The notes under the pieces: model-generated
The model's database searches: none
What the model was told of the DNA's origin: nothing
The model's input: only the letters and a program-made list of their open reading frames with translations
Shown here: positions 1 to 5,514 of the stretch, in pieces
Numbering within the stretch: position 1 is the first letter of the stretch
Layout: each line of letters starts with the position of its first letter
Made by a program: the position numbers and the translations under genes
NCBI GenBank assembly: GCA_004524385.1
Contig: SDNM01000116.1
Location: 1 to 5,751, forward strand
Origin: Promethearchaeota archaeon
GTDB taxonomy: Archaea; Asgardarchaeota; Lokiarchaeia; Sigyniarchaeales; SOKP01
Direction of reading: 5' to 3'
DNA: 5,751 nucleotides

Positions 1-52
1 TGGCGTCGGACTTCTAATCCGAAGATCGCAGGTTCGAATCCTGCTAGGCCCG
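1..52 (+). tRNA. tRNA-Arg (anticodon TCT), 3' part; 5' end lies outside the window
   Basis: The window opens inside the D-arm. Visible parts are: a 5-bp anticodon stem TCGGA/TCCGA (6-10 and 18-22) enclosing the loop CTTCTAA with anticodon TCT at 13-15; a 5-nt variable loop; the T-arm GCAGG-TTCGAAT-CCTGC (28-44); the 3' acceptor strand TAGGCCC (45-51); and a G discriminator at 52. There is no intron in the visible part at the canonical 37/38 position. The next bases are CTA, so CCA is not encoded and must be added after transcription. TCT reads AGA, a favoured arginine codon in AT-rich genomes. The acceptor 5' strand and first D-stem half cannot be checked here. Confidence 0.95.
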
Positions 53-89
53 CTAAAAATACTCCAAAGATTTAAAAAATAATAGTCAA

Positions 90-104
90 TTTTTCTTTTT
101 CTTT
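90..104 (+). terminator. T-rich termination tract behind tRNA-Arg
   Basis: A run of T broken only by two C residues follows the tRNA 3' end by about 37 bases. Archaeal RNA polymerase terminates on such U-tracts without needing a hairpin, so this is the likely end of the tRNA-Arg transcript. The call rests on composition and position only. Confidence 0.5.
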
Positions 105-286
105 AATATTGAAACACCACTTCCATGGTGATATTACATTTTAGATTAAACTCATTGACATTATATATTTATTATGATAAATGCAATAATTAGGAAAAAT
201 AGACAAAAATATAATTCTAAATTACTAATTAATTATTAATTAAAAAGAATTATTTTTTAATCATTTGAAGCAATTTTTAACTTATT
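105..286. other. Gene-free AT-rich spacer before the coiled-coil gene
   Basis: I see no plausible ORF on either strand; ATG codons on both strands run quickly into stops. The only structure is a short hairpin, CACCA (115-119) pairing with TGGTG (126-130) around a 6-nt loop. It stands out because the surroundings are almost pure A/T, but five base pairs are too few to call a function. The A/T-only stretch at about 218-260 probably contains the TATA element for the gene at 304, but several equivalent matches exist and I cannot pick one. Confidence 0.5.
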
Positions 287-292
287 GAGGTG
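287..292 (+). promoter_or_regulatory. Shine-Dalgarno that fixes the TTG start at 304
   Basis: GAGGTG lies 11 bases before the TTG at 304, a good match to the archaeal anti-SD. An in-frame TGA at 298-300 rules out a longer protein. The ATG at 311 is in another frame and closes quickly, and the next in-frame ATG is at 352. The SD position therefore argues for TTG at 304 as the real start. Confidence 0.7.
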
Positions 293-303
293 CTTTTTGA
301 AAC

Positions 304-1323
304 TTGACATATGAAAAGAAAAAAGAGTCAGATTTATTTCAGAACTTAACGATGCAAAAGAAAGAACTTAATGAAGCAAAAGAAAGAATTTCGGAGGTTA
401 CAAAAGAATTAAATGTATATAAGAATAAAGAAACAGAATTAAATAGTAAGATTCAAGAACTTCACGCTGAAACTCAAAAATTTCAAGCAGAAATTCAAAA
501 ACTTCAAGCTGAAATTGAAATTTCAAAGGAAAAAGTAAAAAATTTAGACCTCTTAAATGAGAGAATTGATTCCTTAGAAAATGAAAAGAGTAATTTAAAT
601 AAGAAATTAGAATTAAAAGAAAAAAAAATTGAAGAATTACTTCAAGATAAGGAGATTTTATTAAAAGAAAAATCTGACATATTAGAAAGTAAAAATGAAA
701 TTTTAGAGCAAATAAAAAAAAAAGAATTAGAATTACAAGAAAAAGAGCAAAAACTTGAAGATTTAAAGGAAAAATTCAAACAATCAAGTTCAGACCTTCT
801 TAGTAAAACTATGGAAATTGATAAGTTAAGAAAAAAAGATGAGAGTTTGAAAATCCAAAATGATTTAGAGAAATCCCAGTTAAGAAAAAAGGAAGAATTG
901 GAAAAAGAGTTAACTGGTGGCACTCGAGTTATTTCGAGTATAGAGGATTTATTTGAAATAATAAAAGAAGTTTTACCTCAAGCTAAAAGTAGTATAAGGC
1001 TAGTTTTACCTGATATTCAAGATATAAATAAATTTAATTTGATAGATACAATTAAGGAAATACCAAATAAAGTTAGACTAAATATTGCAGCAAAAATTGA
1101 CGATCCATTAGGCGATGATCTTTCTAGGGAATTAAGAAATTATTGTCAACTAACAAATTATTTCGAAAAAAGAATAATTGCATTATTTGTAGATTCCTCA
1201 ATAATTTTGATTGGAATTTTTAAAGGTATGAATGTAATTGGTATTTATTCGGAATTATTAGAAATTATAGAAATTTTAAAGCCAGCTATAATGGAACCTT
1301 TTATAAAAGGTATTAAAATTTAA
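304..1323 (+). CDS. Coiled-coil protein with C-terminal PLD/TrmB-like domain, function unknown
   Basis: This 339-residue protein has no signal peptide or membrane segment and is expected to be cytoplasmic. Residues about 1-203 are a long, highly charged (K/E/Q-rich) coiled coil with leucine and isoleucine heptads, including three tandem heptads at residues 54-74. A GGT linker at 205-207 leads to a compact alpha/beta domain (about 208-339). Its pattern is an amphipathic helix, a strand IRLVLPDI, a second strand VRLNIAA, then FVDSSIILIGIF. This resembles the effector domain of TrmB-type regulators and catalytically dead phospholipase-D-like folds, where a 'vD...ll.g' strand is typical; no HKD catalytic motif is present. 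That fold assignment is by eye and tentative. The gene stands alone and converges on the tRNA-modification operon. A role as a scaffold or sensor is possible, but nothing here shows its partner. The start is TTG, chosen from the SD at 287-292. Confidence 0.85.
   Translation: MTYEKKKESDLFQNLTMQKKELNEAKERISEVTKELNVYKNKETELNSKIQELHAETQKFQAEIQKLQAEIEISKEKVKNLDLLNERIDSLENEKSNLNKKLELKEKKIEELLQDKEILLKEKSDILESKNEILEQIKKKELELQEKEQKLEDLKEKFKQSSSDLLSKTMEIDKLRKKDESLKIQNDLEKSQLRKKEELEKELTGGTRVISSIEDLFEIIKEVLPQAKSSIRLVLPDIQDINKFNLIDTIKEIPNKVRLNIAAKIDDPLGDDLSRELRNYCQLTNYFEKRIIALFVDSSIILIGIFKGMNVIGIYSELLEIIEILKPAIMEPFIKGIKI
461..523 (+). repeat. Three tandem 21-bp units encoding successive heptads
   Basis: Units at 461-481, 482-502 and 503-523 each begin TTCA and encode the heptads HAETQKF, QAEIQKL and QAEIEIS after the phase shift. 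By direct comparison units 1 and 2 agree at 17 of 21 bases, and units 2 and 3 at 16 of 21. The 21-bp period matches one coiled-coil heptad, which suggests the coil grew by local duplication, although selection on heptad spacing alone could give a weaker version of the pattern. Confidence 0.7.
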
Positions 1324-1340
1324 AGCTATCATTCTTTATT

Positions 1341-1348
1341 AAAAAAAA
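1341..1348 (-). terminator. U8 tract ending the Fap7-tgtA-DUF371-trm5 operon
   Basis: Eight A on the + strand read as T8 on the minus strand, 22 bases beyond the trm5 stop. It is the first long T run after the operon and the expected termination signal. No strong stem precedes it. Confidence 0.55.
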
Positions 1349-1362
1349 TTCATTTTATGTAA

Positions 1363-1385
1363 TTTCCTTTTAATTTTTTGATTTT
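1363..1385 (+). terminator. T-rich tract behind the coiled-coil gene
   Basis: TTT, TTTT, TTTTTT and TTTT runs occur within 23 bases, starting about 40 bases after the TAA of the coiled-coil gene. They overlap the 3' end of convergent trm5. Together with the minus-strand U8 tract this makes a compact bidirectional termination zone. Confidence 0.4.
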
Positions 1386-2524
1386 ATTAATAAATCTATT
1401 GCAATTAAATCTGATTTTGGTGAATATGATTTAACAATTTTAGCATTGAGCTCTTTCTCAACAAACCAGTTTAATTTATTTAATTTTGATTTTAGATTTT
1501 TTAGAGCTTTTTCAATTTGTTTAGGTTTTTCACAAAATTGATAATTATGTAGAATTCCGCCAGTTTTCTTCATTAAAAAGCAGACTATATCTGTGTACTC
1601 TAATGATTTTTCAGGTAAATTCATAATTATTCTATCTGCTTTGCCTTTTAACGACATTCCTAATTTATTTGAAGGATCAAGAAGGCTTTTAATGTCTAAA
1701 TTATACGGAATAACCTTACCTTTCATTTTATTTAATTTAATATTTTCCATAATATAATTAAAGGCATCTGGATTAATATCAAAAGAATAGATAATGACAT
1801 TATATTTCTTAGCAATCTGAATTGAAATAGGACCAACTCCTGCAAATAAATCAACGATAATTTCATTTGGTTTAATATTGCTTGAGGCAATTCTTCGTCT
1901 TTCAAAAATTAATCGTGGTGTAAAGAAAGTACGTTTTACATCAAGTTTAAAAATACATTTATTCTCCTTATAGATTATTTCGGACTTATTTTCACCATAT
2001 AAAAGAGTTAATTCTCTTAATCTGTGTTTTCCTTTTATTTGGCTAGATTTTTCATAGACTGTTTTAACTCTTTTATTAGTTATCGTTATTGCTTTTGCTA
2101 TTTTTTCTTTAAATGAATTAATTTCTTCTTTATCATAGGAGCCAGATTTATCATATTCAATTATCGCGATATCGCCTAGTATATCGTAAGATTTCGGAAT
2201 TAGAAAAAGATATCTATCTGGAATTTTATTTTTTAAAAAATCTTGAAGAGATTTGGATTTATATTTAGGATTTGGAACAGCTCTTTTAGAGACTAATTGA
2301 AAATCACCGGTTTTTCCAATGGATTCGATTAATTTATCTAAAAAATCCTTATTTTCAATTAAGGGGAATAAAATGTAATCGTTTTCTCTTAGAATCTTAT
2401 GTTTTTTATCAATAATTTTTTGATTTTTAAATTTCTTATTTAATAGTTTGATTAACTTTTGTCCGTTTTCTTTTTTTATTTTAAGATACTGGATATCTTT
2501 CGTATTATTATCTCTAATTATCAT
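1370..2524 (-). CDS. trm5: tRNA (guanine37-N1)-methyltransferase Trm5
   Basis: This is an AdoMet-dependent enzyme that methylates N1 of G37, next to the anticodon, and so guards the reading frame. The N-terminal third (about 1-110) would be the D1/D2 tRNA-recognition region. The middle and C-terminal parts carry the Met-10-type methyltransferase: an RLRELTLLYGE segment (168-178) matching the region with the conserved arginine; RLIFERRR (204-211), whose E208 matches the proposed general base of Methanocaldococcus Trm5; the SAM loop DLFAGVGP (225-232); DINP (249-252); MNLP (301-304), whose asparagine contacts G37 in the family; a GGILHNY strand (322-328); and the terminal KSYSPKSDLIAIDL. All key residues look intact. 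At 384 residues it is longer than typical Trm5b, mainly because of a lysine-rich N-terminus. The ATG overlaps the DUF371 stop by 11 bases, so translation is probably coupled. It is the last gene of the operon. TYW2-type relatives are the main alternative, but the ERRR and NLP motifs favour Trm5. Confidence 0.93.
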   Translation of the reverse strand: MIIRDNNTKDIQYLKIKKENGQKLIKLLNKKFKNQKIIDKKHKILRENDYILFPLIENKDFLDKLIESIGKTGDFQLVSKRAVPNPKYKSKSLQDFLKNKIPDRYLFLIPKSYDILGDIAIIEYDKSGSYDKEEINSFKEKIAKAITITNKRVKTVYEKSSQIKGKHRLRELTLLYGENKSEIIYKENKCIFKLDVKRTFFTPRLIFERRRIASSNIKPNEIIVDLFAGVGPISIQIAKKYNVIIYSFDINPDAFNYIMENIKLNKMKGKVIPYNLDIKSLLDPSNKLGMSLKGKADRIIMNLPEKSLEYTDIVCFLMKKTGGILHNYQFCEKPKQIEKALKNLKSKLNKLNWFVEKELNAKIVKSYSPKSDLIAIDLLIKSKN

Positions 2525-2942
2525 CGTTTACTTCAAATATTACTGAAAATTTAATAGGAGGATTTTTTAATTTTTTAATCAATTTGCGACTTAGATCATT
2601 TGATGATTTTGAACAATTAATTAAAACAGTTCTATCACAAATATAATCACTTTTTCGGAAAACTAAATCATTTTTATCTAATAAAGTTAAATATTTATTT
2701 CCGAAACCGTAAAATGAATCGGTTAAATTCTCAACTTTTATTGAGACCTTAATTTTTTTTTCATTTTTAATATATTTTTTTAAATTAGGATTAAGATCTA
2801 TACACGACTTTGTAGCGTTAATCCCCAAAATACAGTTCCCTCTTTTCGTAATAGATTTCTCTTTCGTCAATTCAATAGTAGTTTTATGAGTACAGAGAAT
2901 ATTTTCGTGTCCATAAGCAGAAATTTTTTCCAATATCATCAT
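2514..2942 (-). CDS. DUF371 family protein, function unknown
   Basis: This 142-residue soluble protein is conserved across archaea as DUF371, and I know of no assigned reaction. The family hallmarks are visible: an AYGHENI start (9-15) leading to THKTTIE (18-24), ITKRGNCILGINA (31-43), the ENLTDSFYGFGNKYLTL block (71-87), and the most conserved stretch, RKSDYICDRTVLINCSK (96-112) followed by NDLSRKL. Length and order match a complete family member. The dense polar residues H12, H19, R34, D99, R104 and K112 would fit a ligand-binding or catalytic pocket, but that is inference. Its ATG sits in an ATGA overlap with the TgtA stop, and its own stop overlaps the trm5 start by 11 bases. It is therefore translationally coupled on both sides to tRNA-modifying enzymes, which makes a tRNA-related job the simplest guess. 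A second ATG one codon in is an equivalent start. Confidence 0.9.
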   Translation of the reverse strand: MMILEKISAYGHENILCTHKTTIELTKEKSITKRGNCILGINATKSCIDLNPNLKKYIKNEKKIKVSIKVENLTDSFYGFGNKYLTLLDKNDLVFRKSDYICDRTVLINCSKSSNDLSRKLIKKLKNPPIKFSVIFEVNDDN

Positions 2943-4594
2943 TTGTTTTTATCATCTTTAATATAATGCAATAAATCTTGTAGATTGTTAAAAATTGAAA
3001 ATTTTGATTCAAATTTAGATTTTAATATGTAATCTAATCCTTGAATTGGATTATTTTTAGAAAAATCAAAAATTTCACCGAACTGGTTAATATATTTTTC
3101 CGGGATTAAAACTCCACATTTTTGATAATATTCTAAATTATTTTTAATAAATTCTTCAAATTTTTCTAATGAATTCTTATATAATAAATCGTCTTTTGCA
3201 GAAGAAATGATTGATTCGCATTGTCCCATTGGATAAAGTTCGGATAATTCAAGAGGGATTACTCCGTAAAATTCTGTAATAAAAACAACATGTAAGGATT
3301 CCCTCGGAATTATCATACAATTATTTATAGTTTCCAACCACTTCTTTATAGTTGGAGAGTTTTTACCTTTTACATCTAATTCTGGCAAAATAATTAGATA
3401 TTTTGCTTCTTTAGGAACACGATAATTAATTTTAAGCTTTTTTTCATATCTATAAATTATAGGTCTATTAAGGCTTTCACTAGATGCAAATAATCTTCCG
3501 TGTTTTTTGTAAATCTTTTCATAAATTTCAAATAAATCATTGTAATCTTTGATTACTTCTGTTGCTTTTATAAGATTTGGATGATTCCTTATTCTTTGCT
3601 CCACGAGTTCCCATAAATTTCCATTTCTTATAGCTTGTCGGATTGTTTTTAATTCAGAAAAAGAGAGATATAAATTATGTTTTGCCAACAATTCAACTCT
3701 TAATTTTTCATCAAATTTTTTTATTTCCTTAGGATTATATTTACAGCAAATGGGGCAATGGCAAGGAAATTCTTCCAAATCCTCAAGTTTTTTTGTTCCT
3801 GTTGCTAATGTGAAGTACCGATTTTCTTTAGCGAATAAGATATATGCCGCAGAATCCATTAAATCACATCCACACGCAACAGCTAATGAAAAAAATTGCG
3901 GTAATCCTAATCCAAACATATGTAAGGGTTTGTTAGATACAAGATTTTTTTTCACAGTTAATAGGATTTTAAGTGTTAAATCAAATCTGTAATCCAAGAA
4001 TGCTTTTACTAATCCTCCAATAGCATATATCCCAAAATTAAGTTTGCTCATTTCAATTGAACTCAATTTCAATAAATCAAAATGTTTCGAACCATGTATC
4101 GGTCCAATCCAACTACAATTTTTATTAGTTCTTCTTTTAATATTATCTTTTGCTCTGGTTATTGTTGTAAGTACTTTAGTTTTAGCTGTTTCATAATCAT
4201 CGTTTAATTGAACAGGGACATCTAAAATAACTGGAAAATCTGAGCCGATATTTTCTTGAAATTTTTCGATCGTGTCTGGATCGATATTCAAATTGTGATT
4301 ATTATACATATATTGTTGAAATGCACCGCAATCTGTCGCGATTAATCCATCAAAATTCAAATATCGATGGATCCCCTTTTTCAAGACATCTTCTCTTATT
4401 TGAGCATTTTGATAAATGATATAAGCGTTTGTAAATAGACATTGAGCACCAAAGCTTTTTAATTCTTTTGGTTTTATTATATTTTTATAAGGGTGGACAA
4501 CGGGAAATATATTAGGGGTAATTATCTCTCTAGAACCAAATTTAATTTTTCCAATTCTGCCGAGGGCATCCACATCTATTATTTCATAATTCAT
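2939..4594 (-). CDS. tgtA: Archaeosine tRNA-guanine transglycosylase (arcTGT) lacking the PUA domain
   Basis: The enzyme swaps G15 in the tRNA D-loop for preQ0, the first tRNA-bound step to archaeosine. The catalytic barrel (about 1-310) carries ATDCGAFQ with D88 (matching D95 of the Pyrococcus enzyme), the GGL loop at 193-195, DSA with nucleophile D247 (Pyrococcus D249), and a zinc site C278, C280, C283 and H306. Retention of these residues separates it from ArcS/TgtA2 paralogues, which lose them. Next come the C1 segment (about 311-395, including IRQAIRNGNLWELVEQR and SLNRPIIYRYEKK) and a C2-like domain (about 396-500) with EFYGVIPLELSELYPMGQ. The protein stops at 551 residues; I see no PUA domain, which in full-length arcTGT binds the tRNA acceptor end. 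The tail after 500 is lysine-rich and unlike PUA. The ATG at 4594 follows the upstream stop by 31 bases with no SD; an in-frame TGA lies seven codons upstream and no other ATG intervenes. Its TGA overlaps the DUF371 ATG. Confidence 0.93.
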   Translation of the reverse strand: MNYEIIDVDALGRIGKIKFGSREIITPNIFPVVHPYKNIIKPKELKSFGAQCLFTNAYIIYQNAQIREDVLKKGIHRYLNFDGLIATDCGAFQQYMYNNHNLNIDPDTIEKFQENIGSDFPVILDVPVQLNDDYETAKTKVLTTITRAKDNIKRRTNKNCSWIGPIHGSKHFDLLKLSSIEMSKLNFGIYAIGGLVKAFLDYRFDLTLKILLTVKKNLVSNKPLHMFGLGLPQFFSLAVACGCDLMDSAAYILFAKENRYFTLATGTKKLEDLEEFPCHCPICCKYNPKEIKKFDEKLRVELLAKHNLYLSFSELKTIRQAIRNGNLWELVEQRIRNHPNLIKATEVIKDYNDLFEIYEKIYKKHGRLFASSESLNRPIIYRYEKKLKINYRVPKEAKYLIILPELDVKGKNSPTIKKWLETINNCMIIPRESLHVVFITEFYGVIPLELSELYPMGQCESIISSAKDDLLYKNSLEKFEEFIKNNLEYYQKCGVLIPEKYINQFGEIFDFSKNNPIQGLDYILKSKFESKFSIFNNLQDLLHYIKDDKNK

Positions 4595-4612
4595 TTTAAT
4601 TATAATTAAAAT
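4593..4612. repeat. Perfect 20-bp A/T palindrome covering the tgtA start
   Basis: ATTTTAATTATAATTAAAAT is identical to its reverse complement. It fills most of the 31-bp gap between the kinase and tgtA and includes the A of the tgtA ATG. It could be a protein site, or a weak hairpin or melted zone that helps initiation in the absence of an SD. In A/T-only DNA a chance origin is quite possible. Confidence 0.45.
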
Positions 4613-4625
4613 TTTTCAGTTATTT

Positions 4626-5219
4626 TTAGTCAAAAAATTCATTTATACGGTCGTTTTGAGAGAGAATTTCAAGCCAATCTATTTTTCCGGGGAGAAAATT
4701 TTCAACATTAATAGTTTTTACAGTTAAATCTATTATAATTTTTACTATAGAGTCAATAGTTAAATTAGAAGTGTCAATTTCATACATAGGTGATTTTATT
4801 TGTTTTTGAATAAAAAAGTTGGTACAATTACCTAAAATCTCTGCCTGTATATTTTCTCTGATTTTTTTGATTTTGTATCCTCTTTTTTCTAATCTTTTAT
4901 ATAATTCATCTGGATTACACCTTAAAATAATGACATAATCAATATATTTTTCAGGGATTGCATCAGAAAAGTGGCCTTCGATTATAAGGAATTCGGTATT
5001 TCCCTTATTATATAATTCAATTAGATTTTCTACATACGGGATTAATTTACTAAGATCTACGACATGGGTTTCTCTCTTCTTATCATATTTAAGTGTAAAA
5101 TTTTCCGAAACTGTGAGTTCATTTAATGATATGATTTCAGCTTTAATTTTTTCAGAAATCTTTTTTGAAACTGAAGTCTTGCCGCATCCAGGAGTTCCAG
5201 AAATTATAATAATTTTCAT
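4626..5219 (-). CDS. Fap7/AK6-like adenylate kinase-type NTPase
   Basis: This is a P-loop NTPase of the Fap7/hCINAP (AK6) family, which combines AMP-kinase-like activity with a role in late small-subunit ribosome maturation through contact with uS11. The 197-residue length fits. Visible motifs are: the Walker A loop GTPGCGKT (8-15); the DLSKL segment near the NMP site (55-59); the Walker B-like strand LIIEGHFSD (78-86); VIILRCNP (97-103), preceding the lid; KRGYKIKKIRENIQAEIL (112-129), the most diagnostic family block; and a GKIDWLEIL C-terminus (178-186). No key residue appears missing. A TAA lies directly upstream in frame, so the ATG at 5219 is the first possible start. There is no SD, which suggests a leaderless or very short-leader mRNA. 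It is the first gene of the operon, 31 bp before tgtA. A true biosynthetic adenylate kinase is less likely given the lid and ENI.AEI motifs. Confidence 0.88.
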   Translation of the reverse strand: MKIIIISGTPGCGKTSVSKKISEKIKAEIISLNELTVSENFTLKYDKKRETHVVDLSKLIPYVENLIELYNKGNTEFLIIEGHFSDAIPEKYIDYVIILRCNPDELYKRLEKRGYKIKKIRENIQAEILGNCTNFFIQKQIKSPMYEIDTSNLTIDSIVKIIIDLTVKTINVENFLPGKIDWLEILSQNDRINEFFD

Positions 5220-5246
5220 TTAACAATAATTAAAAGAGAAAATTGA

Positions 5247-5258
5247 TTAAAAAAATAA
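5247..5258 (-). promoter_or_regulatory. Candidate TATA element of the four-gene operon
   Basis: Read on the minus strand this is TTATTTTTTTAA, centred about 33 bases before the kinase ATG. A start about 25 bases downstream would leave a leader of under 10 nt, in line with the absence of an SD. The same T7 run could also terminate transcripts coming from tRNA-Ile, so the two readings compete. Confidence 0.4.
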
Positions 5259-5400
5259 TGGTTAATTAGTGTTATTATACAATACGGAAATCCCAGACAT
5301 ATTCAATGCAAAGGGAGGCTATTCACAACGAGAATAATATTTTTTCTCTCATGAGAGTAATATTTTAAGCTGAAGTTTTGCAACCAGATGTGAGCATTGG
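5259..5400. other. Spacer between tRNA-Ile and the operon, with a direct repeat and a palindrome
   Basis: No credible gene is visible. The spacer is less A/T-biased than the other spacers here. It holds two 14-nt direct copies, GAGAATAATATTTT (5330-5343) and GAGAGTAATATTTT (5353-5366), identical at 13 of 14 positions and offset by 23 bases. The perfect 12-bp palindrome CTCTCATGAGAG (5346-5357) overlaps the second copy. Offset repeats of this kind next to a tRNA 3' end fit an operator, or remnants of an integration or small-RNA locus; none of these is demonstrated. Confidence 0.5.
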
Positions 5401-5431
5401 TGCGGGGAGGGGGCTTCGAACCCCCGACCTC

Positions 5432-5473
5432 ACGGTTTCCAGCCGTACTTATCAAGTTACGGTTATCAGCCGT
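5432..5473 (-). repeat. Near-perfect direct repeat of the anticodon arm, period 27 nt
   Basis: On the minus strand ACGGCTGATAACCGT (5473-5459) recurs as ACGGCTGGAAACCGT (5446-5432), 13 of 15 bases identical. Each copy alone can fold as a 4-bp stem with a 7-nt loop. The offset equals the intron length exactly. Confidence 0.85.
5437..5463 (-). other. tRNA-Ile intron at position 37/38
   Basis: Removing these 27 nt restores a standard 7-nt anticodon loop with A37 and A38. Inside the intron, CCGT pairs with ACGG, and ACTT pairs with AAGT around a GAT loop, forming a stable inner hairpin. With the anticodon stem as the outer helix this gives a bulge-helix-bulge layout for the archaeal splicing endonuclease. 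The central helix (C32 to A35 against CTGG) is poor: one C-G pair, two G-U pairs and an A-C mismatch, so the motif is relaxed. Confidence 0.8.
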
Positions 5474-5514
5474 GCGCTATACCAGGCTAAGCCATCTCCG
5501 CACGTCGTTTTATA

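Larger units (their letters stand above)
5401..5501 (-). tRNA. tRNA-Ile (anticodon GAT), interrupted by a 27-nt intron
   Basis: Exon 1 is 5501-5464 and exon 2 is 5436-5401, giving a 74-nt mature tRNA. The acceptor arm is GCGGAGA/TCCCCGC with discriminator A at 5401, and CCA is not encoded. The D-arm includes G15, the TgtA target position. The anticodon stem CACGG/CCGTG closes the mature loop CTGATAA, with GAT at 5465-5467. The variable loop is AGGTC, and the T-arm is GGGGG-TTCGAAG-CCCCC. The spliced stretch CTGATAACCGTGAGGTC closely resembles ordinary tRNA-Ile(GAT), and A73 and the short variable loop fit Ile. Two oddities are an A5-C68 mismatch in the acceptor stem and an intron that looks like a duplicate of the anticodon arm. 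It lies 181 bases upstream of the kinase gene on the same strand and might be cotranscribed with the operon. Confidence 0.9.

Noticed and set aside
642..923. Open frame of 93 codons on the minus strand
   Set aside because: It lies wholly antisense to the coiled-coil gene, and its Ser/Phe-rich product is what the reverse of Lys/Glu-rich codons gives. No SD or promoter supports it.
3750..3992. Open frame of 80 codons on the plus strand
   Set aside because: It lies wholly antisense to the zinc-site and catalytic region of tgtA, which is strongly supported; the peptide shows no family features.
2939..4594. ArcS/TgtA2 paralogue instead of TgtA
   Set aside because: Both catalytic aspartates and the complete C-C-C-H zinc site are present, whereas ArcS loses the transglycosylase residues.
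5313..5318. GGGAGG as a Shine-Dalgarno on the plus strand
   Set aside because: No ATG, GTG or TTG follows at a usable distance; the next ATG is about 30 bases on, within the palindrome at 5346-5357.
5367..5400. Possible C/D-box guide RNA (CTGA and ATGTGA-like motifs)
   Set aside because: There is no proper RUGAUGA C box and no terminal D box at the right distance, so the motifs are not enough.
5432..5446. Reading the second arm as the anticodon arm, giving tRNA-Ser(GGA)
   Set aside because: The variable loop is only 5 nt and the discriminator is A, neither of which fits tRNA-Ser; splicing at 37/38 gives a standard tRNA-Ile(GAT).
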